Source: Streptomyces nigrescens
GTDB taxonomy: Bacteria > Actinomycetota > Actinomycetes > Streptomycetales > Streptomycetaceae
Reading direction: 5' to 3'
Assembly (NCBI GenBank): GCA_024349765.1
Contig: AP026073.1
Span: 4,650,001 to 4,714,000 of the forward strand
DNA length: 64,000 bases
Every line of letters starts with the position of its first letter. Positions within the stretch are counted from its first letter, which is position 1. Below are positions 8,836 to 17,113 of this stretch, piece after piece. Made by a program: the position numbers and the translations under genes. Below the pieces are notes generated by a model. That model was not told where the DNA came from, did no database searches, and saw only the letters and a list, made by a program, of their open reading frames with translations.

Positions 8836-9939
8836 GTGAGCGCACTGTTCGAGCCCATCACCCTTCGCTCGCTGACCATCCCGAACCGCCTCTGGATGGC
8901 GCCCATGTGCCAGTACTCCGCGGCTCCCGAGGGCCCCGAGGAAGGGGCGCCCAACGACTGGCACTTCCAGCACCTGGCCGCGCGGGCCACCGGCGGCACC
9001 GGGCTGATCCTCACGGAGGCGACCGCGGTGCGCCCCGACGGCCGGATCAGCCCGTACGACCTCGGGCTGTGGAACGACACCCAGACCGAGGCCTTCCGGC
9101 GCATCACCGCCTTCCTCAAGGCCCAGGGCACCACCCCCGGCGTCCAGATCGCCCACGCCGGACGCAAGGCATCCACCGAGCGCACCTGGGTCAACCGCGG
9201 CGGCCCGATCCTGCCCGGTCAGCGGCACGGCTGGGAGCCGGTGGGGCCGAGCCCGCTGCCGTTCGACGAGGGGTTCACCACGCCGGCGGAGCTGTCCGTC
9301 GCGCAGATCCAGGAACTGGTCGGGCAGTTCGGGGCGACCGCGCGCCGGGCGCTGGCGGCCGGCTTCGAGGTGGCCGAGATCCACGGCGCGCACGGCTACC
9401 TGATCAACCAGTTCCTCTCCCCCTTCACCAACCGGCGCACCGACGCCTACGGCGGCTCGTACGAGAACCGGACGCGGTTCGCGCTGGAGGTCGTGGACGC
9501 CGTGCGGGCGGAGTGGCCGGACGAGCTGCCGGTCTTCTTCCGGATCTCGGCGACCGACTGGCTCACCGAGGACGCGAGCGACGACCGCACGGGCTGGACG
9601 GCCGACGACACCGTGCGCTTCGCCCGGGACCTGCGGGAGCACGGCGTCGACCTGCTGGACACCTCCACCGGTGGCAACGCGCCGGACGCGAAGATCACCG
9701 CCGGGCCGGGCTACCAGGTGCCGTTCGCCGAGCGCGTCAAGAAGGAGACCGGCCTGGCGGTGGGCGCCGTCGGACTGATCACCGAGGCGCGGCAGGCCGA
9801 GAAGATCGTCGCGGACGGCCAGGCGGACGCCGTGCTGCTCGGCCGGGAGCTGCTGCGCTCCCCCAGCTTCGCGCAGCACGCGGCGCGGGAGCTGGGCGCC
9901 GAGGTCCGGGGGCCGCAGCCGTACCACCGCGCCGTCTGA
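8836..9939 (+). CDS. Old Yellow Enzyme (YqjM-like NADH:flavin oxidoreductase)
   Basis: FMN-dependent ene-reductase reducing activated C=C bonds with NAD(P)H. 367 aa TIM barrel. Cys25 in MAPMCQYSA is the redox-tuning cysteine typical of the YqjM/thermophilic-like subclass. QIAHAGRK and EIHGAHGYL carry the substrate-binding His and flavin-contact residues, followed by FLSPFTNRRTDAYGGS. The C-terminal LGRELL region closes the barrel. Start GTG 8836 with CAGGAG 6 nt upstream is preferred to an earlier in-frame ATG at 8764, which lies in the promoter. Divergent from, and probably controlled by, the ArsR protein. Confidence 0.93.
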   Translation: MSALFEPITLRSLTIPNRLWMAPMCQYSAAPEGPEEGAPNDWHFQHLAARATGGTGLILTEATAVRPDGRISPYDLGLWNDTQTEAFRRITAFLKAQGTTPGVQIAHAGRKASTERTWVNRGGPILPGQRHGWEPVGPSPLPFDEGFTTPAELSVAQIQELVGQFGATARRALAAGFEVAEIHGAHGYLINQFLSPFTNRRTDAYGGSYENRTRFALEVVDAVRAEWPDELPVFFRISATDWLTEDASDDRTGWTADDTVRFARDLREHGVDLLDTSTGGNAPDAKITAGPGYQVPFAERVKKETGLAVGAVGLITEARQAEKIVADGQADAVLLGRELLRSPSFAQHAARELGAEVRGPQPYHRAV

Positions 9940-10009
9940 AGCCGGTCCGAAGCCCTCGGACGGCGGTCTGCGGCACGCCGTCGCACGCCGTCCGACCTGC
10001 GCGGACGCG

Positions 10010-10076
10010 CTCCGGGACGCCGTTGTCAGTGGTCGGGTGCAGACTTGCCACTGTCTGAGACAACGGCGTCCCGGAG
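10010..10076. promoter_or_regulatory. 18-bp perfect stem-loop covering the SD of the next gene
   Basis: Arms CTCCGGGACGCCGTTGTC (10010-10027) and its exact complement (10059-10076), separated by 31 nt. A nested second pair lies inside the loop (CAGTGG 10027-10032 with CCACTG 10048-10053). The right arm ends in CCGGAG, which is part of the SD (GGAGG 10073-10077) of the gene starting at 10086. In RNA the ribosome binding site would be paired. It could be a translational switch, a protein-binding site, or a terminator-like attenuator. Confidence 0.8.
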
Positions 10077-10085
10077 GTTCGGACC

Positions 10086-11171
10086 ATGACTGACGTACTA
10101 CTCGCGGTGGGCACCCGCAAAGGGCTCTTCATCGGCCGGCGACGGCGCGGCGCATGGGAGTTGAGCGGTCCGCATTTTCCCTCGCAGGCGGTGTACTCCC
10201 TCGGGATCGACACCCGCCGGGCGACACCCCGGCTGCTGGCCGGTGCCGACAGCGCCCACTGGGGCCCGTCGGTGTTCCACTCCGACGACCTGGGCGAGAG
10301 CTGGCAGGAGCCCGCCCGCCCCGCGGTCAAGTACCCGAAAGACACCGGGACTTCACTGGAGCGGGTGTGGCAGCTGCATCCGGCGGGCCCGGCCGCCCCG
10401 GACGTGGTGTACGCCGGCACCGAGCCCGGCGGGCTGTTCCGCTCCGAGGACTGCGGCGAGACGTTCGAGCTGGTCCGGGCGCTGTGGGAGCACCCGAGCC
10501 GTGAGCAGTGGGTGCCGGGCGGCGGCGGGCTGGCGGTCCATACGGTGGTCACCGACCCGCGGGACCCCGACGCGGTCACCGTCGCGGTGTCCACGGCCGG
10601 GGTGTTCCGCACCCTGGACGGCGGCGCCAGCTGGGCCCCGTCCAACAAGGGCGTCAAGGCGGTCTTCCTGCCGGACCAGCATCCGGAGTTCGGACAGTGC
10701 GTCCACAAGATCGCCCAGGACCCGGTCGACCGCGACCGGCTCTATCTGCAGAACCACTGGGGCGTCTACCGCAGCGACGACGCGGGCGCGCAGTGGACGG
10801 ACATCGGCGCCGGGCTGCCCTCCGACTTCGGCTTCGCGGTGGCCGCGCATCCGCACCGCGGCGAGGTCGCCTACCTCTTCCCCATCACGGCCGACATCGA
10901 CCGGGTGCCCGCCGAGCACCGCTGCCGGGTCTACCGCACCTCCGACGCCGGCGGCAGCTGGGAGGCGCTGAGCCACGGCCTCCCCGAGGAGGACCATTAC
11001 GGCACGGTGCTCCGCGACGCCCTCTCCGTCGACGACGCCGATCCCGCGGGGGTGTATTTCGGCAATCGCAACGGCGAGTTGTACGCCAGCGCGGACGACG
11101 GCGACAGCTGGCGGCAGCTCGCCTCCCATCTGCCGGACGTGCTGTGCGTCCGGGCGGCTGCGGTGGCGTGA
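10086..11171 (+). CDS. BNR/sialidase-repeat beta-propeller protein
   Basis: 361 aa with repeated Asp-box (BNR) motifs of the S-x-D-x-G-x-T/S-W type: HSDDLGESW, RSEDCGETF, RTLDGGASW, RSDDAGAQW, RTSDAGGSW and ASADDGDSW. They are spread through the protein and predict a six- to seven-bladed propeller. No signal peptide is visible, so it is probably cytoplasmic. Related actinobacterial proteins are called WD40/YVTN/BNR-like or glycosyl-hydrolase-like, without demonstrated enzymatic function. No sialidase catalytic triad is apparent. ATG 10086 has GGAGG at 10073-10077, inside a long hairpin. Monocistronic by position. Confidence 0.88.
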   Translation: MTDVLLAVGTRKGLFIGRRRRGAWELSGPHFPSQAVYSLGIDTRRATPRLLAGADSAHWGPSVFHSDDLGESWQEPARPAVKYPKDTGTSLERVWQLHPAGPAAPDVVYAGTEPGGLFRSEDCGETFELVRALWEHPSREQWVPGGGGLAVHTVVTDPRDPDAVTVAVSTAGVFRTLDGGASWAPSNKGVKAVFLPDQHPEFGQCVHKIAQDPVDRDRLYLQNHWGVYRSDDAGAQWTDIGAGLPSDFGFAVAAHPHRGEVAYLFPITADIDRVPAEHRCRVYRTSDAGGSWEALSHGLPEEDHYGTVLRDALSVDDADPAGVYFGNRNGELYASADDGDSWRQLASHLPDVLCVRAAAVA

Positions 11172-11355
11172 GGAGAGAGGTGGCCCGGGCAAGGGGGTGA
11201 GCGGTGACGCGATCGCACTTACCGGAGGAAGAACGGCACGGCGCCCTGCGGCAGTTGGGGTGCTCCGGGTGGGGACCGTGCGCGGCCGGCCGGACCGGGT
11301 CCGTCGAAGGACAGGGAATTGAAGCGGAAGGCGCCGCGGCCAGTAGGGTGATCCC

Positions 11356-12033
11356 GTGGCTGCACGACCTCTTCAAGACATCGTCGAACCAGGCTGGGCC
11401 AAAGCGCTGGAGCCCGTCGCCGACCGGATCGCCGCGATGGGCGACTTCCTGCGGGCGGAGATCGCCCAGGGGCGTACCTATCTACCGGCCGGCAACAACG
11501 TGCTGCGCGCCTTCCAGCAGCCGTTCGACGAGGTACGGGTGCTCATCGTCGGACAGGACCCCTACCCCACCCCGGGGCATGCGGTCGGGCTCAGCTTCTC
11601 GGTGGCGCCGGACGTCCGTCCGCTGCCCGGGAGCCTGGAGAACATCTTCCGCGAGCTGCACTCCGACCTCGGCCTGCCCCGGCCGTCGAACGGCGATCTG
11701 ACGCCCTGGACGCGCCAGGGCGTCCTGCTGCTGAACAGAGCGCTGACGACGGCGCCGCGCAAGCCCGCAGCCCACCGCGGCAAGGGCTGGGAAGAGGTCA
11801 CCGAGCAGGCCATCCGCGCGCTGGTGGCCCGCGGCCGTCCGCTGGTGTCGATCCTGTGGGGGCGCGACGCACGGAACCTTCGCCCGCTGCTGGGCGACCT
11901 GCCGGCCGTCGAGTCCGCGCACCCCTCCCCCATGTCCGCCGACCGGGGCTTCTTCGGCTCCCGGCCGTTCAGCCGGGCGAACGACCTGTTGGTCCGGCAG
12001 GGCGCGGCGCCCGTCGACTGGAGGCTGCCCTGA
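11356..12033 (+). CDS. ung: Uracil-DNA glycosylase (family 1)
   Basis: Base-excision-repair enzyme removing uracil from DNA in the cytoplasm. 225 aa, the family 1 length. The water-activating motif GQDPYP begins at residue about 66, and the minor-groove loop HPSPMS begins at residue about 189. The uracil-binding region (LLLNRALTT) and Phe/Asn contacts are in place. GTG start at 11356; the 184-bp interval before it presumably carries the promoter, and I see nothing else in it. The next gene follows after 23 bp, so co-transcription is possible. Confidence 0.96.
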   Translation: MAARPLQDIVEPGWAKALEPVADRIAAMGDFLRAEIAQGRTYLPAGNNVLRAFQQPFDEVRVLIVGQDPYPTPGHAVGLSFSVAPDVRPLPGSLENIFRELHSDLGLPRPSNGDLTPWTRQGVLLLNRALTTAPRKPAAHRGKGWEEVTEQAIRALVARGRPLVSILWGRDARNLRPLLGDLPAVESAHPSPMSADRGFFGSRPFSRANDLLVRQGAAPVDWRLP

Positions 12034-12056
12034 CTCCGGGCGATAGTGTGCCCGGC

Positions 12057-13151
12057 ATGACGAATGCGAACATCCCTGCGGGTTGGTACGCCGACCCACA
12101 GGGCACCCCCCACCAACTCCGCTGGTGGGACGGGTCCCAGTGGACGGCGCACACCCACCCGGGACAGCAGCCGGCGGCCCCGGACCGGGCCGCACAGCCC
12201 GGCCTCCAGCAGCCGCAGCAGCAGTACACCCCGGCCCAGCAGCAGCCGGCCGGGCAGCAGCCCCAGCCGGCCGCCCAGCACCACGCGCAGCAGCAGATGG
12301 CCCCGCAGCAGGCGCCGCAGCAGTCCGTGCCGGGTCAGACGCCGTACCCCGGCCAGCCGCAGGGCGGCGCCCCGTACGGCCAGCCCGGTCCCGGTCCGCA
12401 GGGCCAGGGTCAGCCGATGCCCGGCCAGCCGATGCAGCAGCCGTACGGCCAGCAGCCGATGCCCGGCCAGCAGCCCGGCCCGTACGCCGGGGCCGGCGTG
12501 GCGCACCAGGTGCAGCAGCAGGCGGGCGTGGCACCGACGGGCCAGGGCGGCGGGACGCTGTTCACCGAGCCGGTCCTGGTGGTCAACCAGAAGGCCAAGC
12601 TCATCGAGGTCACCAACGAGTACAGCGTCTTCGACCAGCACGGCAACACCCTGGGCGCGGTCGTCCAGGTCGGCCAGAGCACGGCCAAGAAGGTGCTGCG
12701 GGTGGTCTCCAGCCTGGACCAGTACATGACCCACAAGCTGGAGATCCGGGACGCCTACGGCCAGCCGCAGCTGGTGCTGACCCGGCCCGCGAAGCTGATC
12801 AAGTCCCGGGTCATCGTGGAGCGTCCGGACGGCTCGCCGGTCGGCGAGATCGTCCAGCAGAACGCCATCGGGAAGATCAACTTCGGGCTGATGGTGAACG
12901 GCCAGCAGATCGGCGCCATCAAGGCCGAGAACTGGCGGGCCTGGAACTTCGCCATCGTGGACCACACCGACGCCGAGATCGCCCGGATCACCAAGACCTG
13001 GGAGGGCCTCGCCAAGACGATGTTCACGACCGCCGACAACTACGTCCTGCAGATCCACCAGCAGCTGCCCGATCCGCTGCTCAGCCTCGTCGTCGCCACG
13101 GCCCTGACCGTCGACACCGCCCTCAAGCAGGACGCCCGGGGCCTTGGCTGA
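12057..13151 (+). CDS. DUF2510-scramblase (LURP-one-like) domain protein
   Basis: 364 aa. Residues about 6-35 are a DUF2510 module (AGWYADPQG, LRWWDGSQWT), a short Trp-rich motif common in actinobacterial membrane-associated proteins. Residues about 40-165 are an extreme Gln/Pro/Gly-rich linker. The C-terminal 200 residues (from LFTEPVLVVNQKAKLIE) match the phospholipid scramblase/LURP-one fold, a 12-strand barrel with a buried C-terminal helix (LLSLVVATALTVDTAL). Bacterial members have no proven scramblase activity. The downstream kinase-like gene overlaps its end by 8 bp, suggesting translational coupling. Confidence 0.88.
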   Translation: MTNANIPAGWYADPQGTPHQLRWWDGSQWTAHTHPGQQPAAPDRAAQPGLQQPQQQYTPAQQQPAGQQPQPAAQHHAQQQMAPQQAPQQSVPGQTPYPGQPQGGAPYGQPGPGPQGQGQPMPGQPMQQPYGQQPMPGQQPGPYAGAGVAHQVQQQAGVAPTGQGGGTLFTEPVLVVNQKAKLIEVTNEYSVFDQHGNTLGAVVQVGQSTAKKVLRVVSSLDQYMTHKLEIRDAYGQPQLVLTRPAKLIKSRVIVERPDGSPVGEIVQQNAIGKINFGLMVNGQQIGAIKAENWRAWNFAIVDHTDAEIARITKTWEGLAKTMFTTADNYVLQIHQQLPDPLLSLVVATALTVDTALKQDARGLG

Positions 13152-14148
13152 CGCCTCCGGCGACGTCGTCCTCGGCGTCGACTCGGGCGGGTCGGGGCTG
13201 CGGATCGCGGTGGCCCGCGCCGGCGGCGCCACGGCGCGGCCGCTGGCCGTCCGCACCTCCCGTGAGCCGGTGCGCACCGGCCCCGCCGGGATCGACGCGG
13301 ACCACCTGCTGTCCCAACTCCTGCCGCTGGCCGGGGAGTTGGCGCGGGAGGTGGGGGCGCGGGACTTCCCGGCCGTGTGTGTCGGCGCCGCCGGTATGGC
13401 CTCCATGGGCGACGACCTGCGCGCCCGGCTGCCCGGCGCGCTGGCCACCGCGTACGGGGTGCGCGGGCTCGCCCTCGCGGCCGACGCCGTGACCGCGTAC
13501 GCCGGGGCCCTCGGGCAGCGGCCCGGCGCCGTGGTCGCCGCGGGCACCGGCATGATCGCACTCGGCACCGACCTGACCGGGGAGGCGGGCTGGCGCCGCG
13601 CGGACGGCTGGGGCCATCTGCTGGGCGACTGCGGCAGCGGCGCCTGGATCGGCCGGGCGGGACTGGAGGCCGCACTGCGCGCGTACGACGGCCGGCCCGG
13701 GGGTTCGGCCGCCCTCCTGGCGCGCGCGGAGGCGGTGTTCGGCCCGGTCACCGGGCTCCCCGGGGCGCTCTACCCGCGCCCCGACCGGCCCGCCGTCCTG
13801 GCCTCGTTCGCACCCGAGGTCGGCCGGTGCGCCGCGGCGGACGACGCGGTGGCGCGGGGCATCCTGGGCGCCGCCGCGGGCCATATCGCCGATGCCGCGG
13901 CCGCGGTCTGCCCGCCGGGCGCCGGCCGCGCGGTGGCCTGCACCGGCGGGCTGTTCGGCCTCGGCGAACCGCTGCTGGCCCCGCTGCGCACCGCGCTCGC
14001 CGAACGGCTGCCGGACGCCCCGCTGACGCCCGCCGCCGGGACCCCGCTCGACGGGGCGCTGGCCCTCGCCGCGGCGCTCGCCGGCGACCGGCTGAAACTC
14101 CCCGCCGATGGGAAGTTGTTGCAGATCACACGGCCTGCGCCGGGGTAA
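13144..14148 (+). CDS. BadF/BadG/BcrA/BcrD-family ATPase, N-acetylglucosamine-kinase-like
   Basis: ASKHA-fold ATPase or sugar kinase, 334 aa. The N-terminal phosphate-1 loop is VLGVDSGGSGLRIA. The middle carries VVAAGTGMIALG and GWGHLLGDCGSGAWIG, typical of GlcNAc kinases. The C-terminus has an adenosine-binding CTGGLFG segment. The start appears to be TTG 13144, overlapping the preceding stop by 8 bp; the first in-frame residues already match the family, so the true start cannot be far away. Probably phosphorylates an amino sugar, but the substrate cannot be read from sequence. Confidence 0.87.
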   Translation: MADASGDVVLGVDSGGSGLRIAVARAGGATARPLAVRTSREPVRTGPAGIDADHLLSQLLPLAGELAREVGARDFPAVCVGAAGMASMGDDLRARLPGALATAYGVRGLALAADAVTAYAGALGQRPGAVVAAGTGMIALGTDLTGEAGWRRADGWGHLLGDCGSGAWIGRAGLEAALRAYDGRPGGSAALLARAEAVFGPVTGLPGALYPRPDRPAVLASFAPEVGRCAAADDAVARGILGAAAGHIADAAAAVCPPGAGRAVACTGGLFGLGEPLLAPLRTALAERLPDAPLTPAAGTPLDGALALAAALAGDRLKLPADGKLLQITRPAPG

Positions 14149-14243
14149 CGCGACCATGACGCGCGGGATAAATCGGGACGGATACCTCGGCACCGAACCC
14201 TCCCTCCGCGGACGGGGGGTCCGAGGCGTTAGCATGCGGCGCC

Positions 14244-15200
14244 ATGAGTTCCCCCACTGGGCCCGCACCTGGCTCGCCCCATTTTGACGCCGCACCCCCG
14301 AGCCCGGGAGGCGCACCCGGCCTGCCCGTACGCATGCCGCGCGCCCGGCAGTCCGGCCGCCACCGCAGGCCGGAGCCGCTCGCCGCACCCGAGGGCGCAC
14401 CCGCCCTGGTGCTGGCCGTGCCCGGCACCCCTTCCCCCGCCGCGCGCAGCCTGGCGGAGGAGGTCTCCAGCATCGCCCGCTCCGAACTCCCCGGTCTGGA
14501 CGCCCGGATCGGCTACGTCGACGGCGGTGACGACGAGTTCCCGTCGCTCGAAGCGGTGCTGGCGCAGGCCGCCGCCGAGCGCAGGGCCCGCGAGAGCGCC
14601 GACGGCCAGGAGGACCCCGGTCCGGTCGCCGTGGTCGTCCCGCTGCTGGCCGGCCCGGACAGCGCGCTGCTGCGCCGGATACGCCAGGCGATGATGAACA
14701 GCGGCTCGGGCGCCGAGCTGACCGACGTCCTCGGCCCGCACCCGCTGCTCGCCGAAGCTCTGCACGTCCGGCTCTCCGAGGCCGGGCTGGCGCGCGCCGA
14801 CCGGGCCCGGCTGTTCACGGTCGCGACGGCCGCGGACGGCATCATCCTCGCCACCGTCGGCGGCGAGGAGGCCGTGCAGGCCGCCGGGATCACCGGCATG
14901 CTGCTGTCCGCCCGGCTCGCGGTGCCGGTGCTGGCCGCCGCGCTGGACGAGGAGGGCGCCATCTCCCGTACGGCCGAGCAGCTGCGCGAGTCCGGTTCGC
15001 AGCAGCTGGCGCTGGCTCCGTACCTGATCGGCCCGGAGATCGCCGACGGCCTTGTGGGGGCGGCCGCGGCGGAGGCGGGCTGCGCGGCGGCCGAGTCCCT
15101 GGGCGCGTACGGCGCCGTGGGCCGGCTGGTGCTCTCCAACTACGCGGCCTCGGTGGGCATCACCCTCCCGACGCAGACGCCGGGTGTCCCGGTCCGCTAG
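14244..15200 (+). CDS. CbiX/SirB-like protein lacking the metal-binding histidines
   Basis: 318 aa with the two-lobed chelatase-like pattern of sirohydrochlorin cobalto/ferrochelatases, preceded by a 50-residue Pro/Ala-rich tail. In active CbiX the first strand ends in a GHGS-type motif. Here it reads LVLAVPGTPSPA, so the first catalytic His is absent. The position usually occupied by the second His (VVVPLLAGPDSALL) also lacks one. The C-terminal lobe (HPLLAEALHVRL, then FTVATAADGIIL) keeps the fold pattern. Probably a catalytically degenerate paralogue with a binding or structural role; not evidence of cobalamin or sirohaem synthesis here. Confidence 0.75.
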   Translation: MSSPTGPAPGSPHFDAAPPSPGGAPGLPVRMPRARQSGRHRRPEPLAAPEGAPALVLAVPGTPSPAARSLAEEVSSIARSELPGLDARIGYVDGGDDEFPSLEAVLAQAAAERRARESADGQEDPGPVAVVVPLLAGPDSALLRRIRQAMMNSGSGAELTDVLGPHPLLAEALHVRLSEAGLARADRARLFTVATAADGIILATVGGEEAVQAAGITGMLLSARLAVPVLAAALDEEGAISRTAEQLRESGSQQLALAPYLIGPEIADGLVGAAAAEAGCAAAESLGAYGAVGRLVLSNYAASVGITLPTQTPGVPVR

Positions 15201-15246
15201 GAGACCGGACGACGCAACGCAACCACCGGTATCCGATACCGGCCGG

Positions 15247-15280
15247 GGCCGTCCTCGCACGCTTCGTGCGGGGACGGCCC
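15247..15280 (+). terminator. Rho-independent-type hairpin after the CbiX-like gene
   Basis: GGGCCGTCC...GGACGGCCC with an inner GCACG-CTT-CGTGC stem and a 2-nt internal mismatch, 47 bp after the stop at 15200, followed by TTCG rather than a U-run. Streptomyces terminators often lack U-runs. Confidence 0.75.
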
Positions 15281-15494
15281 TTCGCCGTTCCGGGCCGACG
15301 GCACACTCCCCCGGCGGCCGGCACGCCTCCCGGGCGGAAGGCAGCGGTCCGGTTCCTGCCGTGAGCGGCGCAGACGGCCGTCAGACGGCCTGGAGGCGCG
15401 GCGGGTGCGGCACGGGACCCCGGGGAGCCGTACGCTCGCGAGAGGACCGCACACGGCCCCTCCCTGGGCGCTCACCCCTACGCGAAGGAAGCCC

Positions 15495-15836
15495 ATGTCG
15501 AACATCGACATCGTCCGAGCCGGATTCGCCGCCTACCTCGCCCAGGACCGCGACGCCATCGACCGGCTGCTCGCCGACGACTTCGTCTTCACCAGCCCCC
15601 AGGACGACCACATCGACCGGGCCGCCTTCCTGGAGGTGTGCTTCCCGACCGCGGACCGGCTGCGCCACCAGGAGATCCTGGACACGGCCGAGATCGACGA
15701 CGAACAGGTCTACGTCCGCTACGAGTACGAGCTGACGACCGGTGAGCGGCACCGCAACGTCGAGGTGCAGACGGTGCGGAACTGCCGGATCGCGGAGGCG
15801 CAGGTGTACTTCGGCGGCCGCTTCCCGCGGGAATGA
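15495..15836 (+). CDS. SnoaL-like/NTF2-fold protein
   Basis: 113 aa, the size of single-domain SnoaL-like or ketosteroid-isomerase-fold proteins. The N-terminal helix pair (VRAGFAAYLAQDRDAIDRLLADDFVFTSP) is diagnostic. It is followed by DHIDRAAFLEVCFP and a beta-sheet ending VEVQTVRNCRIAEAQVYFG. Start ATG 15495 with GAAGGAA about 5 nt upstream is preferred to an earlier in-frame codon at 15405. No partner suggests a pathway; substrate unknown. Convergent with the lactonase gene, only 16 bp apart. Confidence 0.88.
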   Translation: MSNIDIVRAGFAAYLAQDRDAIDRLLADDFVFTSPQDDHIDRAAFLEVCFPTADRLRHQEILDTAEIDDEQVYVRYEYELTTGERHRNVEVQTVRNCRIAEAQVYFGGRFPRE

Positions 15837-15852
15837 GCGCCCTGGTCGCCCG

Positions 15853-16944
15853 TCAGACGAACACGACGCAGGAGGCCGCCGGCGCCTCGATCGCGCCGCC
15901 CCGCACCGGGACCCCGCTCTCCGGGTCGACGGTGAACCAGGTGACGTCGCCGGAGCGCTCGTTGGCCACGTAGAGGTGCCGGCCGTCGGGGTGCAGGGCG
16001 AGGGCGCGCGGCCAGTGGCCGCCGCAGGGCACGGTGGTGACCAGGGTCGCCGCGCCGCCCGACGGGTCGAGGGCGAGCACGGAGAGGCTGTCGTGGCCCC
16101 GGTTGGCGGCCCAGGCGAACCGTCCGTCCGGAGAGACGACCAGTCCGGAGGGGTACGTTCCGGCCGCCTCCGCCCCCTCCGGCAGCAGCCGGCACTCCCC
16201 CAGCGGCGTCAGAGCGCCGCGCGCCCCGTCCCACCGGCAGACCGTCACCGCGGGGTCGAGTTCGTGGATGACGTAGACGTGGTGGCCGTGCGGGTGGAAG
16301 GCGAGGTGGCGCGGGCCGCTGCCGGGCCGGAGCGGCACCTCGTCGTGCACGGCCGGCGCCCCGCCGGCCGGGTCGGCGAACGCGCAGATCCGCACGGAGT
16401 CGGTGCCCAGGTCGACGCTGAGCAGCCACCGCCCGTCCGGAGCGGGTGCGACGGCATGGGCGTGCGGCCCCTCCTGGCGGTCGGCCTGCGGCCCGCTGCC
16501 CTGATGGGCGAGCACCCCGGCCATGCCGCCGAGCGCACCGTCCGCGCCCACCGGGAGCGTACTGACGCTGCCGGAGCTGTAGTTGGCGGTGACCAGGCGC
16601 CCCTCCACCAGGGCGAGATGCGTCGGATCGGCGCCGCCGACGGGGACGGCGGGGCCGAGCAGTTCGGGCCCACCGGGTGTGAGGAGGAAGGCGGCCGCGG
16701 CCCCCTCGGCGGTCTCGCTGACCGCGTACAGCCGCCGGCCGTCCGGATCCGGCACCAGATAGGAGGGGTTCGGGACGGCGTCGGTGGAGCGCAGGACGGT
16801 GAGCGCCCCCGTCTCCGGGTCGACCGCCGCGGTGGTGATCCCGCGCCCCCCGTTCGTGGTGAACGACCCGATGTACGCCCGCCGCCCCGGCGCCGCACCC
16901 TCCGCCTCCGCGCCCACTTCGCCCGCCACCGCCCCGTCCGTCAC
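15853..16944 (-). CDS. Lactonase-family (YbhE-like) seven-bladed propeller
   Basis: 363 aa. Repeated propeller strands carry PDG-R or HPDGRHLYVANE motifs (LVPDPDGRRLYAVSE, LVVSPDGRFAWAANRG, LALHPDGRHLYVANERSGDV), typical of 6-phosphogluconolactonase-like proteins in the YbhE/muconate-cycloisomerase superfamily. GTG 16944 is chosen because AAGGGTGGAG lies directly upstream; the frame extends 35 residues further but that part is Arg-rich and unlike a signal peptide. Predicted cytoplasmic. Whether it hydrolyses 6-phosphogluconolactone is unproven. Confidence 0.88.
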   Translation of the reverse strand: MTDGAVAGEVGAEAEGAAPGRRAYIGSFTTNGGRGITTAAVDPETGALTVLRSTDAVPNPSYLVPDPDGRRLYAVSETAEGAAAAFLLTPGGPELLGPAVPVGGADPTHLALVEGRLVTANYSSGSVSTLPVGADGALGGMAGVLAHQGSGPQADRQEGPHAHAVAPAPDGRWLLSVDLGTDSVRICAFADPAGGAPAVHDEVPLRPGSGPRHLAFHPHGHHVYVIHELDPAVTVCRWDGARGALTPLGECRLLPEGAEAAGTYPSGLVVSPDGRFAWAANRGHDSLSVLALDPSGGAATLVTTVPCGGHWPRALALHPDGRHLYVANERSGDVTWFTVDPESGVPVRGGAIEAPAASCVVFV

Positions 16945-17053
16945 CGCTCCACCCTTCGTCCGTCGGGCCGTCGCGCGCCGGCCCGTTGCGCGCCGGGATG
17001 CGCCACGCACCCGGCGTACGTATCCCTTACCGCGGGGCACGGCGGACACGCCA

Positions 17054-17098
17054 GTACGGACGCCGCCGGTACGGACGCCGCGGGTACGGACACCGCTG
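17054..17098. repeat. Three tandem 15-bp repeats
   Basis: GTACGGACGCCGCCG, GTACGGACGCCGCGG, GTACGGACACCGCTG at 17054-17068, 17069-17083 and 17084-17098, in the gap between the FUSC stop and the lactonase start. No regulatory role is evident; probably a small length-variable tract. Confidence 0.85.
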
Positions 17099-17113
17099 GG
17101 CCGGGACCGCCGG

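Noticed and set aside
10010-10076. Simple terminator of the OYE gene
   Set aside because: It lies 70 bp beyond the OYE stop and could act so, but it contains the next gene's SD in one arm, so a pure terminator reading does not explain its placement. Kept as regulatory.
14244-15200. Functional cobalt or iron chelatase for B12/sirohaem synthesis
   Set aside because: Both metal-binding His motifs are absent and no other tetrapyrrole gene is near.
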